Positions 35,215 through 46,125 of a stretch of DNA of 64,000 nt are shown here, in pieces (positions within the stretch are counted from its first letter, which is position 1; the number at the start of each line of letters is the position of its first letter). The translations under genes and the position numbers were made by a program. The stretch is from Viola odorata. Taxonomy: Eukaryota; Streptophyta; Magnoliopsida; Malpighiales; Violaceae. The notes below the pieces were generated by a model. The model ran no database searches and had not been told where the DNA came from. It was given only the letters and a program-made list of their open reading frames with translations. Location: contig OY829539.1 of assembly GCA_963691705.1 (NCBI GenBank), forward strand, positions 38,325,656-38,389,655, written 5' to 3'.

Positions 35215-35755
35215 TGATAAGATCCGGACTGTTGGGGAAGAGGAGTCGGGATTGTGGCTGTCTGGAATCGCTGTAATAGCTGTCCGTCGTACCTGCAAGG
35301 CGCCGGAGGGGGACTCCGGCGTAGACACTCCAATGCTTAAGTTAGTATGGCTGTGAAATTTGGCAGAGATTTTGGTAGAGAATCAACCCTTACCTTTGAT
35401 CTAGAAATGTGTTGTATTTATAGCCGAAGAAAGAAAGGTTGTTACCCCCAGGGGTGGGCGTTATCAAGGGGAGATAACGCCCAGGATGACGTCAGCACAC
35501 GTCAGCTGGACCGTACAGGATGATGTCAGCAGGCGGATATCGCTCTCGAGATATCGCCCATGGGTGCTGTCGGGATATCCTGGGATGAGATGATGCCATG
35601 TGGATCCCCCCCTTGCTGATGTCGACCATCCCAGGATCCTTGGCCTAACGGGAACGGCAGTCGGGTGCTGTTTGTCAGTCAAGGTCTACAGGGATCCGGC
35701 TTTTACTCGAGGTGAGAAGACGATTATACCCCTGATGTTTCCTTAATTGTTATCA
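35215..35755 (-). repeat. 3' LTR of the Tat-like element
   Basis: 541 bp. It differs from the other LTR by an extra block of about 87 bp near 35235-35322 and an extra stretch near 35648-35680, besides point changes, so the insertion is much older than the nested Athila-like one. A minus-strand TATA (CTATAAATACC) is at about 35411-35424. Confidence 0.88.
35460..35570 (-). promoter_or_regulatory. Inverted repeats and paired TGACG motifs upstream of the LTR TATA box
   Basis: GGGCGTTATC...GATAACGCCC and GGCGGATATCG...GATATCGCCC are inverted repeats. Between them the plus strand has GATGACGTCAGC and ACACGTCAGCTGG, that is, two TGACG motifs ten bases apart on the minus strand, about 70-90 bp upstream of the TATA box. 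Such pairs resemble as-1-type bZIP (TGA factor) sites. The second LTR carries the same block at about 63330-63440. Function is inferred only. Confidence 0.45.
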
Positions 35756-36490
35756 TAAGCCCAACTGAAAATGAGCTCGGGTGTTCACCAAGGGCTGCCT
35801 CTCTCGGCCTCTGGAGGAATCGTTACTCCCTTCTCGCCGCGTCAGTTTTGGGGAGAAATTACCGAGTTTTTCTGATTCCTTTGTTAATTCCATTGCACCG
35901 GTCATACGATAGCAAAACTGGTAAGAGGGACCGACCGCTAGCGATAGCTCAGGTCTTCCCCGAGGCTTCTGCTATCATTCTGAGGGCGATTTGTCCATGC
36001 TTTTCCTGCACATTCTCAAATGTGGTGTTGTCATGTTAGTGAAAATAACATATAGTGACAAGTACTAGTTACCCTTAGGGTTTTCACCCACTCATGTCGA
36101 GGTATTTTTGGTGTTGCCGTTTCCCTCCAAACTCGTGGGATCTGGCCATACGGCAAGCTGCTCGCAATATTGTCGTGGTCTTACGCCATGAGCTGCTTAC
36201 AGTTTGTGCGGTCTTACGCCAGAGCTACCGGCAATATTGACGCGGTTTTACGTTGTAGGCTGCCTTCAAGTTGTAAGGTCTCACGCTCCCCAATACATAT
36301 TCTATTCAAGCATCTCGGGTATCCACCAGGAGTTCCGCGTTAGCCCTTCCCTCCAACTGCTTTGGGATAACGGTGCGGCTCAATTTTTGGGGTGCACGCC
36401 TTGGTGCGCAGCTATTGCTTCGGATCTATAAATGTGATCCTTTTCTGCAGATTCTTCCCATTCTCTCTGCCCTTCCTTTGCCATTTTCTC
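35756..36490 (+). other. Tat-like element 3' spacer; promoter of an antisense gene
   Basis: No minus-strand coding. Around 36130-36290 a degenerate repeat with GTCTTACGCCA / GAGCTGC words occurs three to four times. A plus-strand TATA box, TATAAAT, is at 36427-36433, 58 bp before the ATG at 36491. Confidence 0.5.
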
Positions 36491-36559
36491 ATGGAAGATC
36501 TCACTAGAAACTTTCTGATCTCTAAGGCCCTGACCCTCAAAAATCTTACTGAGGGTGAC
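36491..36559 (+). pseudogene. First exon part of antisense ORF A, split by the Athila-like insertion
   Basis: The ATG at 36491 opens a 23-codon stretch (starts MEDLTRNFLISKAL) that continues without shift at 49013 (ISFLENMMTKSGEDIL) once the insertion and one GTGAC copy are removed. The strand is opposite to gag-pol of the Tat-like host. I do not recognise the product. Leu/Glu-rich heptads suggest a helical or coiled-coil protein. Confidence 0.55.
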
Positions 36560-38103
36560 TGATTGGTTGTTTATATTCGATGATTTTTGCTCTCTTTATC
36601 TTATGTTTTGAGAGCATTTGATTGCTTCTTTTGGCCATTTACTTCCCTTTTCCTTTGTTCAGGCTTGAGAGATCAGTTGGAAGGAAAAGGAGTTGATTTG
36701 GTGAAAGATAGAGCATTCTCCAATCATGGCCGTTTTGGAGGATGATTGCAGAAATTTTCCCTTACTCATCCCTAGGCCTAGGGATGAGTCAGGCGATCTG
36801 GTGAAATTCTGGGCAGTCCGCCCTTGTTTATGCGTGCCGAGGATTAATTTATTTCTTAGTGCTTTTCTTGTCCCCTGAGCATGCTAGACAGCTTTTTGAC
36901 TCCACTATCTCGTGTTCCCTTATTTCCTTTGACTCAAGAACTCCTTGGAGACTCCATAGGAATATATTCCATCCCTCTTAGTGCTAGACAAGAATTTATT
37001 CTTGTCTCTTCCTTGTTGTTGGAGCCGCATGCTTGCATTGTTTGTCCCTTGAGTGCTTGCTCCTTGGGGAGTTGTGAGAGGGCATGGCTGAGCTATAGAA
37101 AGAGAAGACTTTCGTCCAAGGAGGGGGGTTGAACATCATCACATTCGGACAGAGAGAGAGAGGAGACGAGGATAGCAAGGAGAGCGGGCTGCACTTCTTC
37201 ACCACCATTTTCCAGATTTGTTTTACTTTGAACAATAGTTTTTATTTGTAATTTTAATTATGTATTGTAGCTAATTACCTCTGATTCTTGGTAGAGATTA
37301 GAGGTTGACTATCCATGTTATTGTGAGACTCTTATTGGAATTAATATGAATGTTTTTATATCTCTTTTCTTCTCACTTTAATTGTTAAAACTTGTTCTTG
37401 TTGAATTAAAAGCTTGATCAACTCTTGATTTAATTTGAATGGGTAATGTCAGTTTCATTTATGTTCAGTGTGATTCCTGCATTTATGAAGATTGAGTAGA
37501 CAACTAGTGAATATTTGACATAAGACTTGTCTTTAGGATCTAGGTAGAAAGGAAAGAATGGGTCTAGGTTTAGGGCTGAGTGCCGTATCTATCCCTAGGT
37601 CTAGGGATGGGTTTCCCGTATGGTTACGATTTTCCAGCAACTTGGCAAATTGTTAGGAAGGTTAGGGTCGTTATTAGAGGGCCTCTTTTAATCGACTTGT
37701 ATAGGGGGAAACTTGGGAATATAGAGGGTCTCTTATTCCTTTAACATCTCTATAAATCCATTTCAGAATATGTTTTGTCAATGATCAAATAACAAAGGAT
37801 AGTCACCTTGTTTAAATCTCTACCAAGGATTATTTCTCTATATCTGATTTCACTCACATTTTCAGTTATAATTCGTGCATGCTACTGTCACTACTGATTT
37901 ACATTCAAAGTACTGTTTTTAATTCGGTTTTAATTACAAAAACTCCCCCCAACTTTGTTCCGATTTGGTTTTTAACAAGAAAAATACAAATTACTCAAAG
38001 ATTTCCTCCCCGTGTTCGAACCTTTCACTACTATCTACATTATATTTTGTGGTTTAGCACTGAATTGTATCTTTTTATTTATGGTTGAGAACGACTTCAG
38101 TCA
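36560..38103 (+). repeat. 5' LTR of the intact Athila-like element
   Basis: 1544 bp, TG...CA. A TATA box TATAAAT is at 37751-37757, giving a long U3 of about 1.2 kb. Two palindromes lie in U3: a perfect 26-bp one at 36764-36789 and a second (CTAGGTCTAG core) at 37591-37612, about 140 bp before the TATA box. Confidence 0.95.
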
Positions 38104-38108
38104 TAATT

Positions 38109-38126
38109 TGGCGCCGTTGCCGGGGA
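38109..38126 (+). other. Primer-binding site, tRNA-Asp type
   Basis: TGGCGCCGTTGCCGGGGA, five bases after the LTR end. This is the sequence known from Athila and related plant elements as complementary to the 3' end of tRNA-Asp. Confidence 0.9.
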
Positions 38127-38159
38127 GGTAACGAGTTCTAATTTTCGTTTTTCTTGTTG

Positions 38160-41100
38160 ATGACCAGGTCCAGTAACTCACAACCAGTACCTTACGTCCC
38201 TGAGATCACAAGAGTTGAAACCGCAATCAGATTATCCAAGAGAAAGTTCAACGAATTTTCATCTTCTGGTTCAAATTCAGAAGCTGAAGGGAGTCCATTC
38301 CTAGGCCTAGGGATAGACTCAGGATCAGAACCTGAAGCAGAACCAGCACAACCTGAGATGGATAATCCACCACCTGAACCTACCCTTCGGGAGCTCAATC
38401 AAGGAGCTGAACAAGAGTCCTTCTTGTGTATTAACTACCGCCCAGTACCAAATGACTGGGCCGTGAAGTCAAATGTCATGCACAACCTCAGCAAATTCCG
38501 AGGACATGCATCCGAAAACCCATACAAACACCTCCAGAAATTTCAGTTTGAGTGTGATGCTTTAAAACCAGCTGGAGTAGCTCTTGAACGAGCTAAGTTG
38601 AGAGCTTTCCCATGGTCTTTGGAAGATTCAGCCAAGAATTGGTTTTTTAGCTTGCCTCACAATTCCATTAATTCTTGGGCTGATATGGCTGCTACGTTTT
38701 TAAAGAAATATTGGTCAGCTACCAAGGCAGGAGCAGCTAGGAAAAGTCTTGTCTCAATTCAGCAACATGGTGACGAGTCTTTTGGAGAATATCACCAACG
38801 ATTTAAAGACCTTCAAGAGGTCTGTCCGACCCATGGCGTTGCTGAACAATCTCTCATTCAATATTTCTATGATGGCATGCGAATTAAAGATAAGGAGAAG
38901 CTTGATTCAGCAGCTGGTGGAGCCTTGCTTGATTTGACCCCAAGTAGAGCAAGGGCTCTCATTCAAACTTTGGCTGATAATTGCCACCAAAATGGGACTC
39001 AAGAACGTTCCACTTCAGCCAACAATATTAGTGTAGCTGCTCTTGAGAAACACATGGAGGAAGTCTCCACATTTATGAAGAATTTTCCAGCTGCAATCGC
39101 CCATATTCAGCAAATTCCACCACAGCAAGTTGTTCCTTGTGGAGTTTGCTGCCAAATAGGACATGTGACTCATGAGTGCCCTCTCATCGATGATCCTCCT
39201 GAGCAAGTTAATGCTGCCATGCCACAACAAGGGAATGTACACCCCAACACCAGCAATCAAGGCTGGAAAAATTACACTCACTATGGGTGGGGACCAAACC
39301 AGCAGCAACCTCCATTTGACTGGAGAAACTTTAAGCCAAGACAACAACAAAGCTACCAAAATCAGCAACCAACCCAGCCACCCACTCAACCACAAGTACC
39401 TCAATTACCACCACCTCAACAACCTCTGCAACTACCAGCACCACCACCAGTACCAATCGAAGAAACTCTCAAGCAAATCCTTCAACCATTACAAGCCACG
39501 GTGCAAGCAACCCAATCTATGTTGCAAGCAAACCAATCCACCATTGCTGACCTCCAAAAGCAAATGGCACAGCTTGCAATGAACCAGCAAAATACCTCTG
39601 GGCAGCTGCCATCAAACACAGTCGAAAACCCAAGGCACGGACTGAATGCAATCCATTTGCGAAGTGGGAGAGATTTACCTCCCAGGGAACTGCCGCATCC
39701 ATCCCTAGGCCTAGGGATGGATAAACTAGAAATCCAACCAGAAGTTTTGCCCGAAAATCAGCCAGAAATGCAACAACCAGCGCCTGCACCAGCTGAGCAA
39801 CCCTCTGCACCTGCAGAGCCTCAGGTAATTCCTTTTCCCTTTCCAGAAAGGCCCTTAAAAGCCAAAAAGGAAAAAGAGGACAAATTAATTCTTGATGTTT
39901 TTCGAAAAGTGGCAATTAATGTTCCTTTGTTGGATTTAATTTCTCAAGTGCCTAAATATGCTAAATTCTTGAAAGAATTATGTACTAACAAAAAAAAACT
40001 TGAAGGGATTGAAAGGGTGAATTTAAGTGAAAATGTTTCGGCAATGCTTCAACAAAGACTTCCCGAAAAATGCAAAGACCAAGGTACGTTTTCAATACCT
40101 TGTAAAATAGGGAATAAGGAGATAGAAGATGCATTGTGTGATTTGGGTGCTGGTATTAATGTTATGTCTCTGTCCATATTTGAAACTTTGAATATAGGAT
40201 CTCTTAAGGAAACAAGAGTAGTAATCCAACTAGCCGATAGATCCATTATCCATCCAGTGGGTTTGCTTGAAAATGTTCTAGTGAAAGTAAATGATTTTGT
40301 GTTTCCTGTGGATTTCTATATTGTTGATATGAAGAATAAGGATGTGCTTAAAACTACTGATGTTATCTTAGGAAGACCCTTTCTAAGAACAGCTAGAGCA
40401 AAGATTGATGTCTATGATGGATGTTTGACTTTTGAATTTTGTGGTGAAACAATTAAATTCAATATGTATGATGCCATGAAACATCCAAATGAAGTTCATT
40501 CTGTGAATTTTATAGACATAATTGATCCTTTTGTTGATGAAGTTTCTAATATTAACTCCATTGAACCTCTTGAGTATGTTCTTAGCAAAGGAATAACCAA
40601 GAAGAAATTGGAAAAATTGCAAGACCAAATTTACATCAATTCTGAAATTGGTGACTTGGTTATGGAGCTGGAAACACCTCATGTCCCTGAAGGTACTCTG
40701 AACACAATTGGAATATCAGATAAAATCACTAAAATCAGACCTTCAATTTTTCAGGCTCCCGATTTAAAACTCAAGAAACTGCCAGACCATTTGAAGTACT
40801 CATTCCTAGGCCTAGGGATGAGTCTGCCAGTAATTATTTCCAGCAGTTTGTCAAGGTTGGAAGAGGACAGACTTGTGCAACTTTTGAAGGAATACAAGGA
40901 AGCTATTGGTTGGACCATAGCTGACATAAAAGGGATATCTCCAGCAATATGTACCCACAGAATACACCTTGAGGAGGATGCCAAAACAGTAAGGCAACCA
41001 CAGAGGAGGCTCAATCCTCCAATGATGGAAGTTGTGAAGAAAGAAATCCTAAAACTCCTTGCAGCTGGTGTAATCTACCCCATTTCGGATTCATCTTGGG

Positions 41101-43667
41101 TTAGCCCTGTGCAAGTGGTCCCAAAGAAGTCAGGAATCACTGTTGTGACAAATGAAGAAGGAGAGTTAGTTCAAAAAAGAGAGCAAGATACATGGAGAGT
41201 GTGTATCGACTATAGGCGATTGAACAATGCAACCCGAAAGGACCATTTTCCTCTCCCTTTTATTGATCAAATGCTAGAACGATTAGCAAGCAAATCTCAC
41301 TACTGTTTTCTTGATGGATTTTCAGGTTTCCATCAAATTCCGGTGGCAAAGGAGGATCAAGAAAAGACAACTTTTACATGCCCTTTTGGCACGTTTGCAT
41401 ACCAAAGAATGCCATTCGGATTGTGTAATGCACCAGCCACATTTCAAAGGTGTATGATGAGTATTTTTTCAGATTATGTAGAGAAAGGTATAGAGGTATT
41501 TATGGATGATTTTACTGTCTATGGAAACTCTTTTGATGAATGCTTGAAAAATCTGAAAAAAATCCTTCAAAGATGTATAGAAACGAATTTGGTTTTAAAT
41601 TATGAGAAATGCCATTTTATGGTAAATCAAGGAATTGTTTTAGGCCATGTTGTTTCTAAAAAAGGCATTGAGGTTGACAAGGCTAAAATAGATATTATTG
41701 AATCACAATCTTACCCATCTTGTGTGCGAGATGTGCGTTCATTCTTAGGCCTTGCAGGTTTTTATCGAAGGTTTATTAGAGATTTCTCAAAGATTGCGGA
41801 GCCTATGTGTAGGTTGTTGCAAAAGGATGTTGAATTTGACTTTGATGAAGCTTGTAAGAAAGCGTTCAACCTCTTGAAGGAGAAGCTTGTGACTGCACCG
41901 GTGATTAGAGCACCCGACTGGACCAGACCATTTGAGATAATGTGTGATGCTAGTGACACAGCCGTTGGGGCTGTTCTTGGACAAAAAATTGGCAAAGAAC
42001 CACACGTTATTTACTACGCATCAAGGATGCTTGATTGTGCCCAGAAAAATTACACTACCACGGAGAAAGAATTATTTGCAATTGTGTTTGCCTTAGACAA
42101 ATTTCGTTCATATCTCCTTGGTACTAAAGTGATAATTTTTTCTGACCATGCAGCTTTGAAGTACTTAATGGCGAAGAAGGAGGCAAAGCCTAGGCTCATT
42201 CGATGGATACTCCTTCTGCAGGAGTTCAACCTTGAGATCAGAGACAAGAAGGGCAAGGAAAACCTCGTGGCTGATCATTTAAGCCGACTCCTTACTGACC
42301 AAGAAATCAGCCCTGTCAAGGAAAATTTTCCAGATGAGCACCTATTCCTAGGCCTAGGGATAGAGCCCTGGTATTCTGAAATTGCAAATTTCCTTGCTAC
42401 GGGTAGATTCAGAGGTGACTGCACTTCAACTGAACGAGAGAAGATCAGGAGGGACTCGAGACACTATCTTTGGGATGATCCGTACCTGTGGAACATAGGA
42501 AAAGATCAAGTCATCCGCAAATGTGTCCTTGAATCCGAAATTCCATCAATTCTCCAACATTGTCACTCTTATGCTTGTGGTGGACACTTTGGCCCGAGGA
42601 GGACGTCTTGGAAGGTCTTGGAGGCTGGTTTCTTCTGGCCTACATTGTTCAAGGACTCATTTATCTTCTGCAGAACTTGCCCGAATTGCCAAAAGACCGG
42701 AAATATTTCCGCAAGGAACCAAATGCCACTTAATCCTATTCTTGTTTGTGAGGTATTTGATGTTTGGGGTATAGACTTCATGGGTCCTTTCCCAAATTCG
42801 AATGGCCATATTTACATCATTTTGGCAGTGGATTATTTATCCAAGTGGGTAGAGGCGAAAGCAACTAAGGCGGATGATGCAAAAACAGTAGTTTCCTTCT
42901 TGAAATCGCACATTCTCAACCGATTTGGAGTCCCCCGAGCAATCATTAGTGATAGGGGCAGTCACTTCTGTAATCGTGTGGTTGCAAACCTCTTTGCAAA
43001 GTACAAGATCACCCATCGTGTATCTACTGCCTACCATCCACAAACCAATGGAATGGCTGAATTATCCAATAGAGAGATCAAGTCTATCTTGGAGAAAACA
43101 GTGGGTCCAATGAGGAAAGATTGGAGTCAGAGACTTGAGGATGCCTTGTGGGCATATAGAACAGCTTACAAAACTCCAATTGGAACCACCCCTTATCGCA
43201 TGGTTTTTGGGAAATCTTGTCATTTACCCGTTGAGATGCAACATCGTGCATATTGGGCTATCAAGCAATGCAACATGAGCATGAATGAAGCTGGTTTGCA
43301 AAGAAAACTTCAGATTCAGGAGCTAGAAGAGTTGAGGAATTCGGCTTATGAGAATTCAGCCATTATCAAAGCTAAGGCGAAGGTGTACCATGATGGTCGC
43401 ATCCACCCCAAGGCCTTGAGAGTTGGCCAAAAAGTTCTCCTCTTCACCTCCAGGTTTCGCATTATGGCTGGGAAATTAAAATCCCGTTGGACTGGTCCTT
43501 ATATTGTTGCTAAAGTGTACCCTCATGGTGCAATCGATATTGAGGATCCGAAGACAAATTCCATTTTCAAGGTTAATGGCCAACGTTTGAAGCCATTTTA
43601 TGAGGAATTTCGATCTCACATCGTGGAGAGCACCACGAATCAGCCATGTGATGTTAATGCAGCTTAA
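38160..43667 (+). CDS. gag-pol: Gag-Pol polyprotein, Athila-like, intact (1835 aa)
   Basis: One frame encodes all parts, starting at the ATG at 38160 ([12 protein letters not shown]), 34 bp after the primer site. Order: Gag core about 85-290; Gln/Pro-rich linker around 385-460; zinc knuckle C-x2-C-x4-H-x4-C at residues 327-340; protease with D-L-G-A at 661, a variant usual in Athila; RT about 945-1190 with FMDD at 1114-1117; RNase H about 1257-1341 ([28 protein letters not shown]); integrase zinc region about 1469-1515, core with D1539, D1598 and E1634 (35 residues between the last two); and a GPY-like end (SRWTGPY). No chromodomain. No stops or shifts, so it is probably competent. Four palindromes are read in frame as F/S-L-G-L-G-M/I at residues 47-52, 515-520, 882-887 and 1396-1401. 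The protein would copy and integrate the element's RNA from cytoplasmic particles. Confidence 0.96.
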   Translation: MTRSSNSQPVPYVPEITRVETAIRLSKRKFNEFSSSGSNSEAEGSPFLGLGIDSGSEPEAEPAQPEMDNPPPEPTLRELNQGAEQESFLCINYRPVPNDWAVKSNVMHNLSKFRGHASENPYKHLQKFQFECDALKPAGVALERAKLRAFPWSLEDSAKNWFFSLPHNSINSWADMAATFLKKYWSATKAGAARKSLVSIQQHGDESFGEYHQRFKDLQEVCPTHGVAEQSLIQYFYDGMRIKDKEKLDSAAGGALLDLTPSRARALIQTLADNCHQNGTQERSTSANNISVAALEKHMEEVSTFMKNFPAAIAHIQQIPPQQVVPCGVCCQIGHVTHECPLIDDPPEQVNAAMPQQGNVHPNTSNQGWKNYTHYGWGPNQQQPPFDWRNFKPRQQQSYQNQQPTQPPTQPQVPQLPPPQQPLQLPAPPPVPIEETLKQILQPLQATVQATQSMLQANQSTIADLQKQMAQLAMNQQNTSGQLPSNTVENPRHGLNAIHLRSGRDLPPRELPHPSLGLGMDKLEIQPEVLPENQPEMQQPAPAPAEQPSAPAEPQVIPFPFPERPLKAKKEKEDKLILDVFRKVAINVPLLDLISQVPKYAKFLKELCTNKKKLEGIERVNLSENVSAMLQQRLPEKCKDQGTFSIPCKIGNKEIEDALCDLGAGINVMSLSIFETLNIGSLKETRVVIQLADRSIIHPVGLLENVLVKVNDFVFPVDFYIVDMKNKDVLKTTDVILGRPFLRTARAKIDVYDGCLTFEFCGETIKFNMYDAMKHPNEVHSVNFIDIIDPFVDEVSNINSIEPLEYVLSKGITKKKLEKLQDQIYINSEIGDLVMELETPHVPEGTLNTIGISDKITKIRPSIFQAPDLKLKKLPDHLKYSFLGLGMSLPVIISSSLSRLEEDRLVQLLKEYKEAIGWTIADIKGISPAICTHRIHLEEDAKTVRQPQRRLNPPMMEVVKKEILKLLAAGVIYPISDSSWVSPVQVVPKKSGITVVTNEEGELVQKREQDTWRVCIDYRRLNNATRKDHFPLPFIDQMLERLASKSHYCFLDGFSGFHQIPVAKEDQEKTTFTCPFGTFAYQRMPFGLCNAPATFQRCMMSIFSDYVEKGIEVFMDDFTVYGNSFDECLKNLKKILQRCIETNLVLNYEKCHFMVNQGIVLGHVVSKKGIEVDKAKIDIIESQSYPSCVRDVRSFLGLAGFYRRFIRDFSKIAEPMCRLLQKDVEFDFDEACKKAFNLLKEKLVTAPVIRAPDWTRPFEIMCDASDTAVGAVLGQKIGKEPHVIYYASRMLDCAQKNYTTTEKELFAIVFALDKFRSYLLGTKVIIFSDHAALKYLMAKKEAKPRLIRWILLLQEFNLEIRDKKGKENLVADHLSRLLTDQEISPVKENFPDEHLFLGLGIEPWYSEIANFLATGRFRGDCTSTEREKIRRDSRHYLWDDPYLWNIGKDQVIRKCVLESEIPSILQHCHSYACGGHFGPRRTSWKVLEAGFFWPTLFKDSFIFCRTCPNCQKTGNISARNQMPLNPILVCEVFDVWGIDFMGPFPNSNGHIYIILAVDYLSKWVEAKATKADDAKTVVSFLKSHILNRFGVPRAIISDRGSHFCNRVVANLFAKYKITHRVSTAYHPQTNGMAELSNREIKSILEKTVGPMRKDWSQRLEDALWAYRTAYKTPIGTTPYRMVFGKSCHLPVEMQHRAYWAIKQCNMSMNEAGLQRKLQIQELEELRNSAYENSAIIKAKAKVYHDGRIHPKALRVGQKVLLFTSRFRIMAGKLKSRWTGPYIVAKVYPHGAIDIEDPKTNSIFKVNGQRLKPFYEEFRSHIVESTTNQPCDVNAA

Positions 43668-44073
43668 GCAAGCAGTATCTAGTCTTTTCCAAGACTATAA
43701 ACTGGAACGAAATGTGGGAGTCAGCCCACACCATTACAACTTATGTGAAAAGGATCAGCAGCCTGACCTATCCCTAGGCCTAGGAATGGGTTCAGTCTCG
43801 AATTTCAGACATAAGGATACAACAAGCTTGCCACCTCACTCAAAATTGCCAACTCATTTAAATCAGCCACATCACCTATGCCACCTGTCTAAATCAACCA
43901 CCTCACTATTTCCCTCTTCAATTTCAGTTTCCCCTTTCGTTCAAAACACCTCCATAAACAAAAAAACTGAAATTATCATTCCCACTCTCTCTCAAACACC
44001 CGTTCTCCCAAAATCAAAATCCCAAAACCAAAACCTTTCGTTTTCCCTCAACCAAAATAGCAAACATCCAACC
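43668..44073 (+). other. Spacer between gag-pol and second ORF
   Basis: Pyrimidine-rich, with palindrome 43770-43788. It is open in the second ORF's frame throughout, so N-terminal extension by +1 frameshift or splicing is possible but unproven. The decayed relative is not open in the same frame here. Confidence 0.6.
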
Positions 44074-46125
44074 ATGCCCAGAAAAAAATCAGAAGCTAAA
44101 AGGGGCGGCTACAATCTCTTCTCAGCAAACCAGCCACCTGGTTTGTCAGCCCAAACGCCGCCGCTTCCGCCGCCGCAGCCAGCGGCTTCACAGCCCAAAA
44201 ACCCAGCTGCTGCCGCACCGTCCACCTCCCTCGTTAGAAGAAAATCAAGCCGGGCCCAAGGCTCAACTGACCTGAATCTCAATCTCCCACCTCCGACTGC
44301 ACCGGGCAGTCCCGTTTCAGCCGTTCCCTCCGCCGGAACAGACATGCAAATCCAGCAGATTCCCACGCCCTCTGAGCAGCCTCCATCGGAATCCACTGCT
44401 GCTTCTAACGCAGTACCCACGGCCAGCGAAGAATCCCCTACCTCCAGGCCAAGAGACATCGTTGTCTCTTCGGATTCAGACCAAAGACCATTGAGGTCCA
44501 TGATGCGCAAGGCAGCGCCGGCCACTCTTCTTGCCCATTCCGATAGAGAAGAACGGCAGCTGAGGAGGAAAGGAATCATGGTGCCTTCTATCCAAGCTGC
44601 TGCCGAAATCTTGAAGCAAAAGAAGGCCCAAAAATCAGCACAGCCTGCGCCTTCCACAAGAAAAAGAAATATGGCAGCGATTGAATCCGAGAAAGAAGCA
44701 GACCCAACTCCTACTCCTAAGAAAACGAAAAGCCTATCTCAAGGCCTAGGCAAGAAGAAAAATCAACCCACCCCTCCTCCAAAACAGCGGATCCCTCAAG
44801 CGCAAAAAGGAAAAAAGAAGGTGACATCCGAAACTCCTTCGCCAACGCCTCCGATTGCACTTGTGGAGCAGCAATCAAATGTTCGCGTCCACAACAGAGC
44901 CAAATCCAGCCGCTCCAATGCTCAGGTCATGATCCCTAACCTTAAAACTCTTAATGGTTGGCTTGAATTTGATGGGGTTGAATTAATTGAAAAACTTGCT
45001 GTCAAACAACGACTCTCTGCTCCTTATTGTGCTAAATTGGATTTTGAGTTGCTTGATGCTTTAGGGCTTAGTGATAGGATCAGAATGTTGATTAAAAACA
45101 TTGGTTGGGATTCTTTCTTTTTTCTTGAGCATCCGGCATATGCAGAACTATGTTTAGAATTTTACACCACTTTTTGGTATGCATCTGCTAAGGAGAAATT
45201 GGGTGTTAGTTTGGATAGAGAACGTGACATAAATTTTCGTTTGTGCAATAAATATGTCCACTGTACTCTCAATGAATTTAACGTGCATTTGGGTTTTGTG
45301 GCTGAAGAACATGTTCATGCTCCTTGGTATTTAACTGCTTTTAATGACTACCCTGCTACCTTTGATAAGCATGAGGCCTTTAGAGAGCTGACTGGAAATT
45401 CCACAGCTCGTTTTGATGATAATGCTAAAGCTCATGCGATTCAAGACCCTTCTCTTAGGATCTTGCATAGGTACATAGCAGTAACTTTTGCAGGAAAATC
45501 TAGAATTTCTGGACAGCTTTCCAAACAAGAGCTTTTCTTTTTGTGGTGCATGAACCATGAGCATATTGTTAATTTAGGCTTTTGGATAGCTACTCAGATG
45601 CATGTTTATAACAAAAAGATGTTGATGGGATCTGTTATTACACTACTTGCAATCAATTCCAAACGATTGGACCTTAAATCGGCCAAGCTTTTTAATTGTG
45701 CTTCTTTGAAGCCTTTGGATTTGATGGCTCTTGACGCGATGGGATTTTTCCATCTCGATCAAGACGGTTTTGTGTGTTATAATGTAGGTTTCACGCCCGT
45801 TCAAGAACACATTTTCAGCAACAAAAACGGGGGAATCTACAAGCTTCGTCCCTTGAATCTTCAACCCAATTCCCCTGCATCAGCCCCTACTGCCTCTGCT
45901 GCTGCTTCTGATCACCGAGATGCGGGTCCCTCGCAACCCACCATAGCCGAAGCTACTGCCCAAGAGACGAACCACATTCCAGCTCAGCTCTCGGTTCTTC
46001 TAAGGAACCAAAGCAATCTCCTCCGGATCCTGCTGCGCGAGCAACGCGAGAGCAACCATCTTCAGCAGCGGATGCTCGACGTCCTGGAGCGTGCATTCCC
46101 AGCTCCGGCCCCTCCCAATCCTTGA
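44074..46125 (+). CDS. Second ORF of Athila-like element (ATHILA ORF-1 / plant transposon protein-like, 683 aa)
   Basis: I choose the ATG at 44074 (ACCATGCCC context) because the decayed relative starts at the equivalent place (7647, minus). The frame is actually open from 43600. Residues 1-290 are low-complexity and rich in Pro, Ala, Ser and Lys, with a basic patch (KKTKSLSQGLGKKK) that could be a nuclear signal. Residues about 293-590 form a globular part (NGWLEFDGVELIEKLAVKQRL; FYTTFWYASAKEKLG; KYVHCTLNEFNVHLGF; RILHRYIAVTFAGKS; ELFFLWCMNHEHIVNLGFWI). It resembles the family recorded as ATHILA ORF-1 or putative plant transposon protein. The last 60 residues are helical and Leu/Arg-rich. 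It occupies the position of the env-like ORF of other Athila elements, but I see no signal peptide or membrane anchor, so an envelope role is not supported. Confidence 0.8.
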   Translation: MPRKKSEAKRGGYNLFSANQPPGLSAQTPPLPPPQPAASQPKNPAAAAPSTSLVRRKSSRAQGSTDLNLNLPPPTAPGSPVSAVPSAGTDMQIQQIPTPSEQPPSESTAASNAVPTASEESPTSRPRDIVVSSDSDQRPLRSMMRKAAPATLLAHSDREERQLRRKGIMVPSIQAAAEILKQKKAQKSAQPAPSTRKRNMAAIESEKEADPTPTPKKTKSLSQGLGKKKNQPTPPPKQRIPQAQKGKKKVTSETPSPTPPIALVEQQSNVRVHNRAKSSRSNAQVMIPNLKTLNGWLEFDGVELIEKLAVKQRLSAPYCAKLDFELLDALGLSDRIRMLIKNIGWDSFFFLEHPAYAELCLEFYTTFWYASAKEKLGVSLDRERDINFRLCNKYVHCTLNEFNVHLGFVAEEHVHAPWYLTAFNDYPATFDKHEAFRELTGNSTARFDDNAKAHAIQDPSLRILHRYIAVTFAGKSRISGQLSKQELFFLWCMNHEHIVNLGFWIATQMHVYNKKMLMGSVITLLAINSKRLDLKSAKLFNCASLKPLDLMALDAMGFFHLDQDGFVCYNVGFTPVQEHIFSNKNGGIYKLRPLNLQPNSPASAPTASAAASDHRDAGPSQPTIAEATAQETNHIPAQLSVLLRNQSNLLRILLREQRESNHLQQRMLDVLERAFPAPAPPNP

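Noticed and set aside
36881..37235. Frames of 79-83 codons, repeated identically at 47785-48139
   Set aside because: They lie in the two identical LTRs and look like chance frames; no homologue and no start context.
41740..41765. FLGLAGFY resembling the LGLG palindrome product
   Set aside because: This is the ordinary RT thumb motif ([12 protein letters not shown]), and the DNA (TTAGGCCTTGCAGG) is not palindromic.
43600..46125. Envelope gene of a retrovirus-like element
   Set aside because: The frame lacks a signal peptide, membrane anchor and cleavage site; it resembles ATHILA ORF-1 / plant transposon protein instead.
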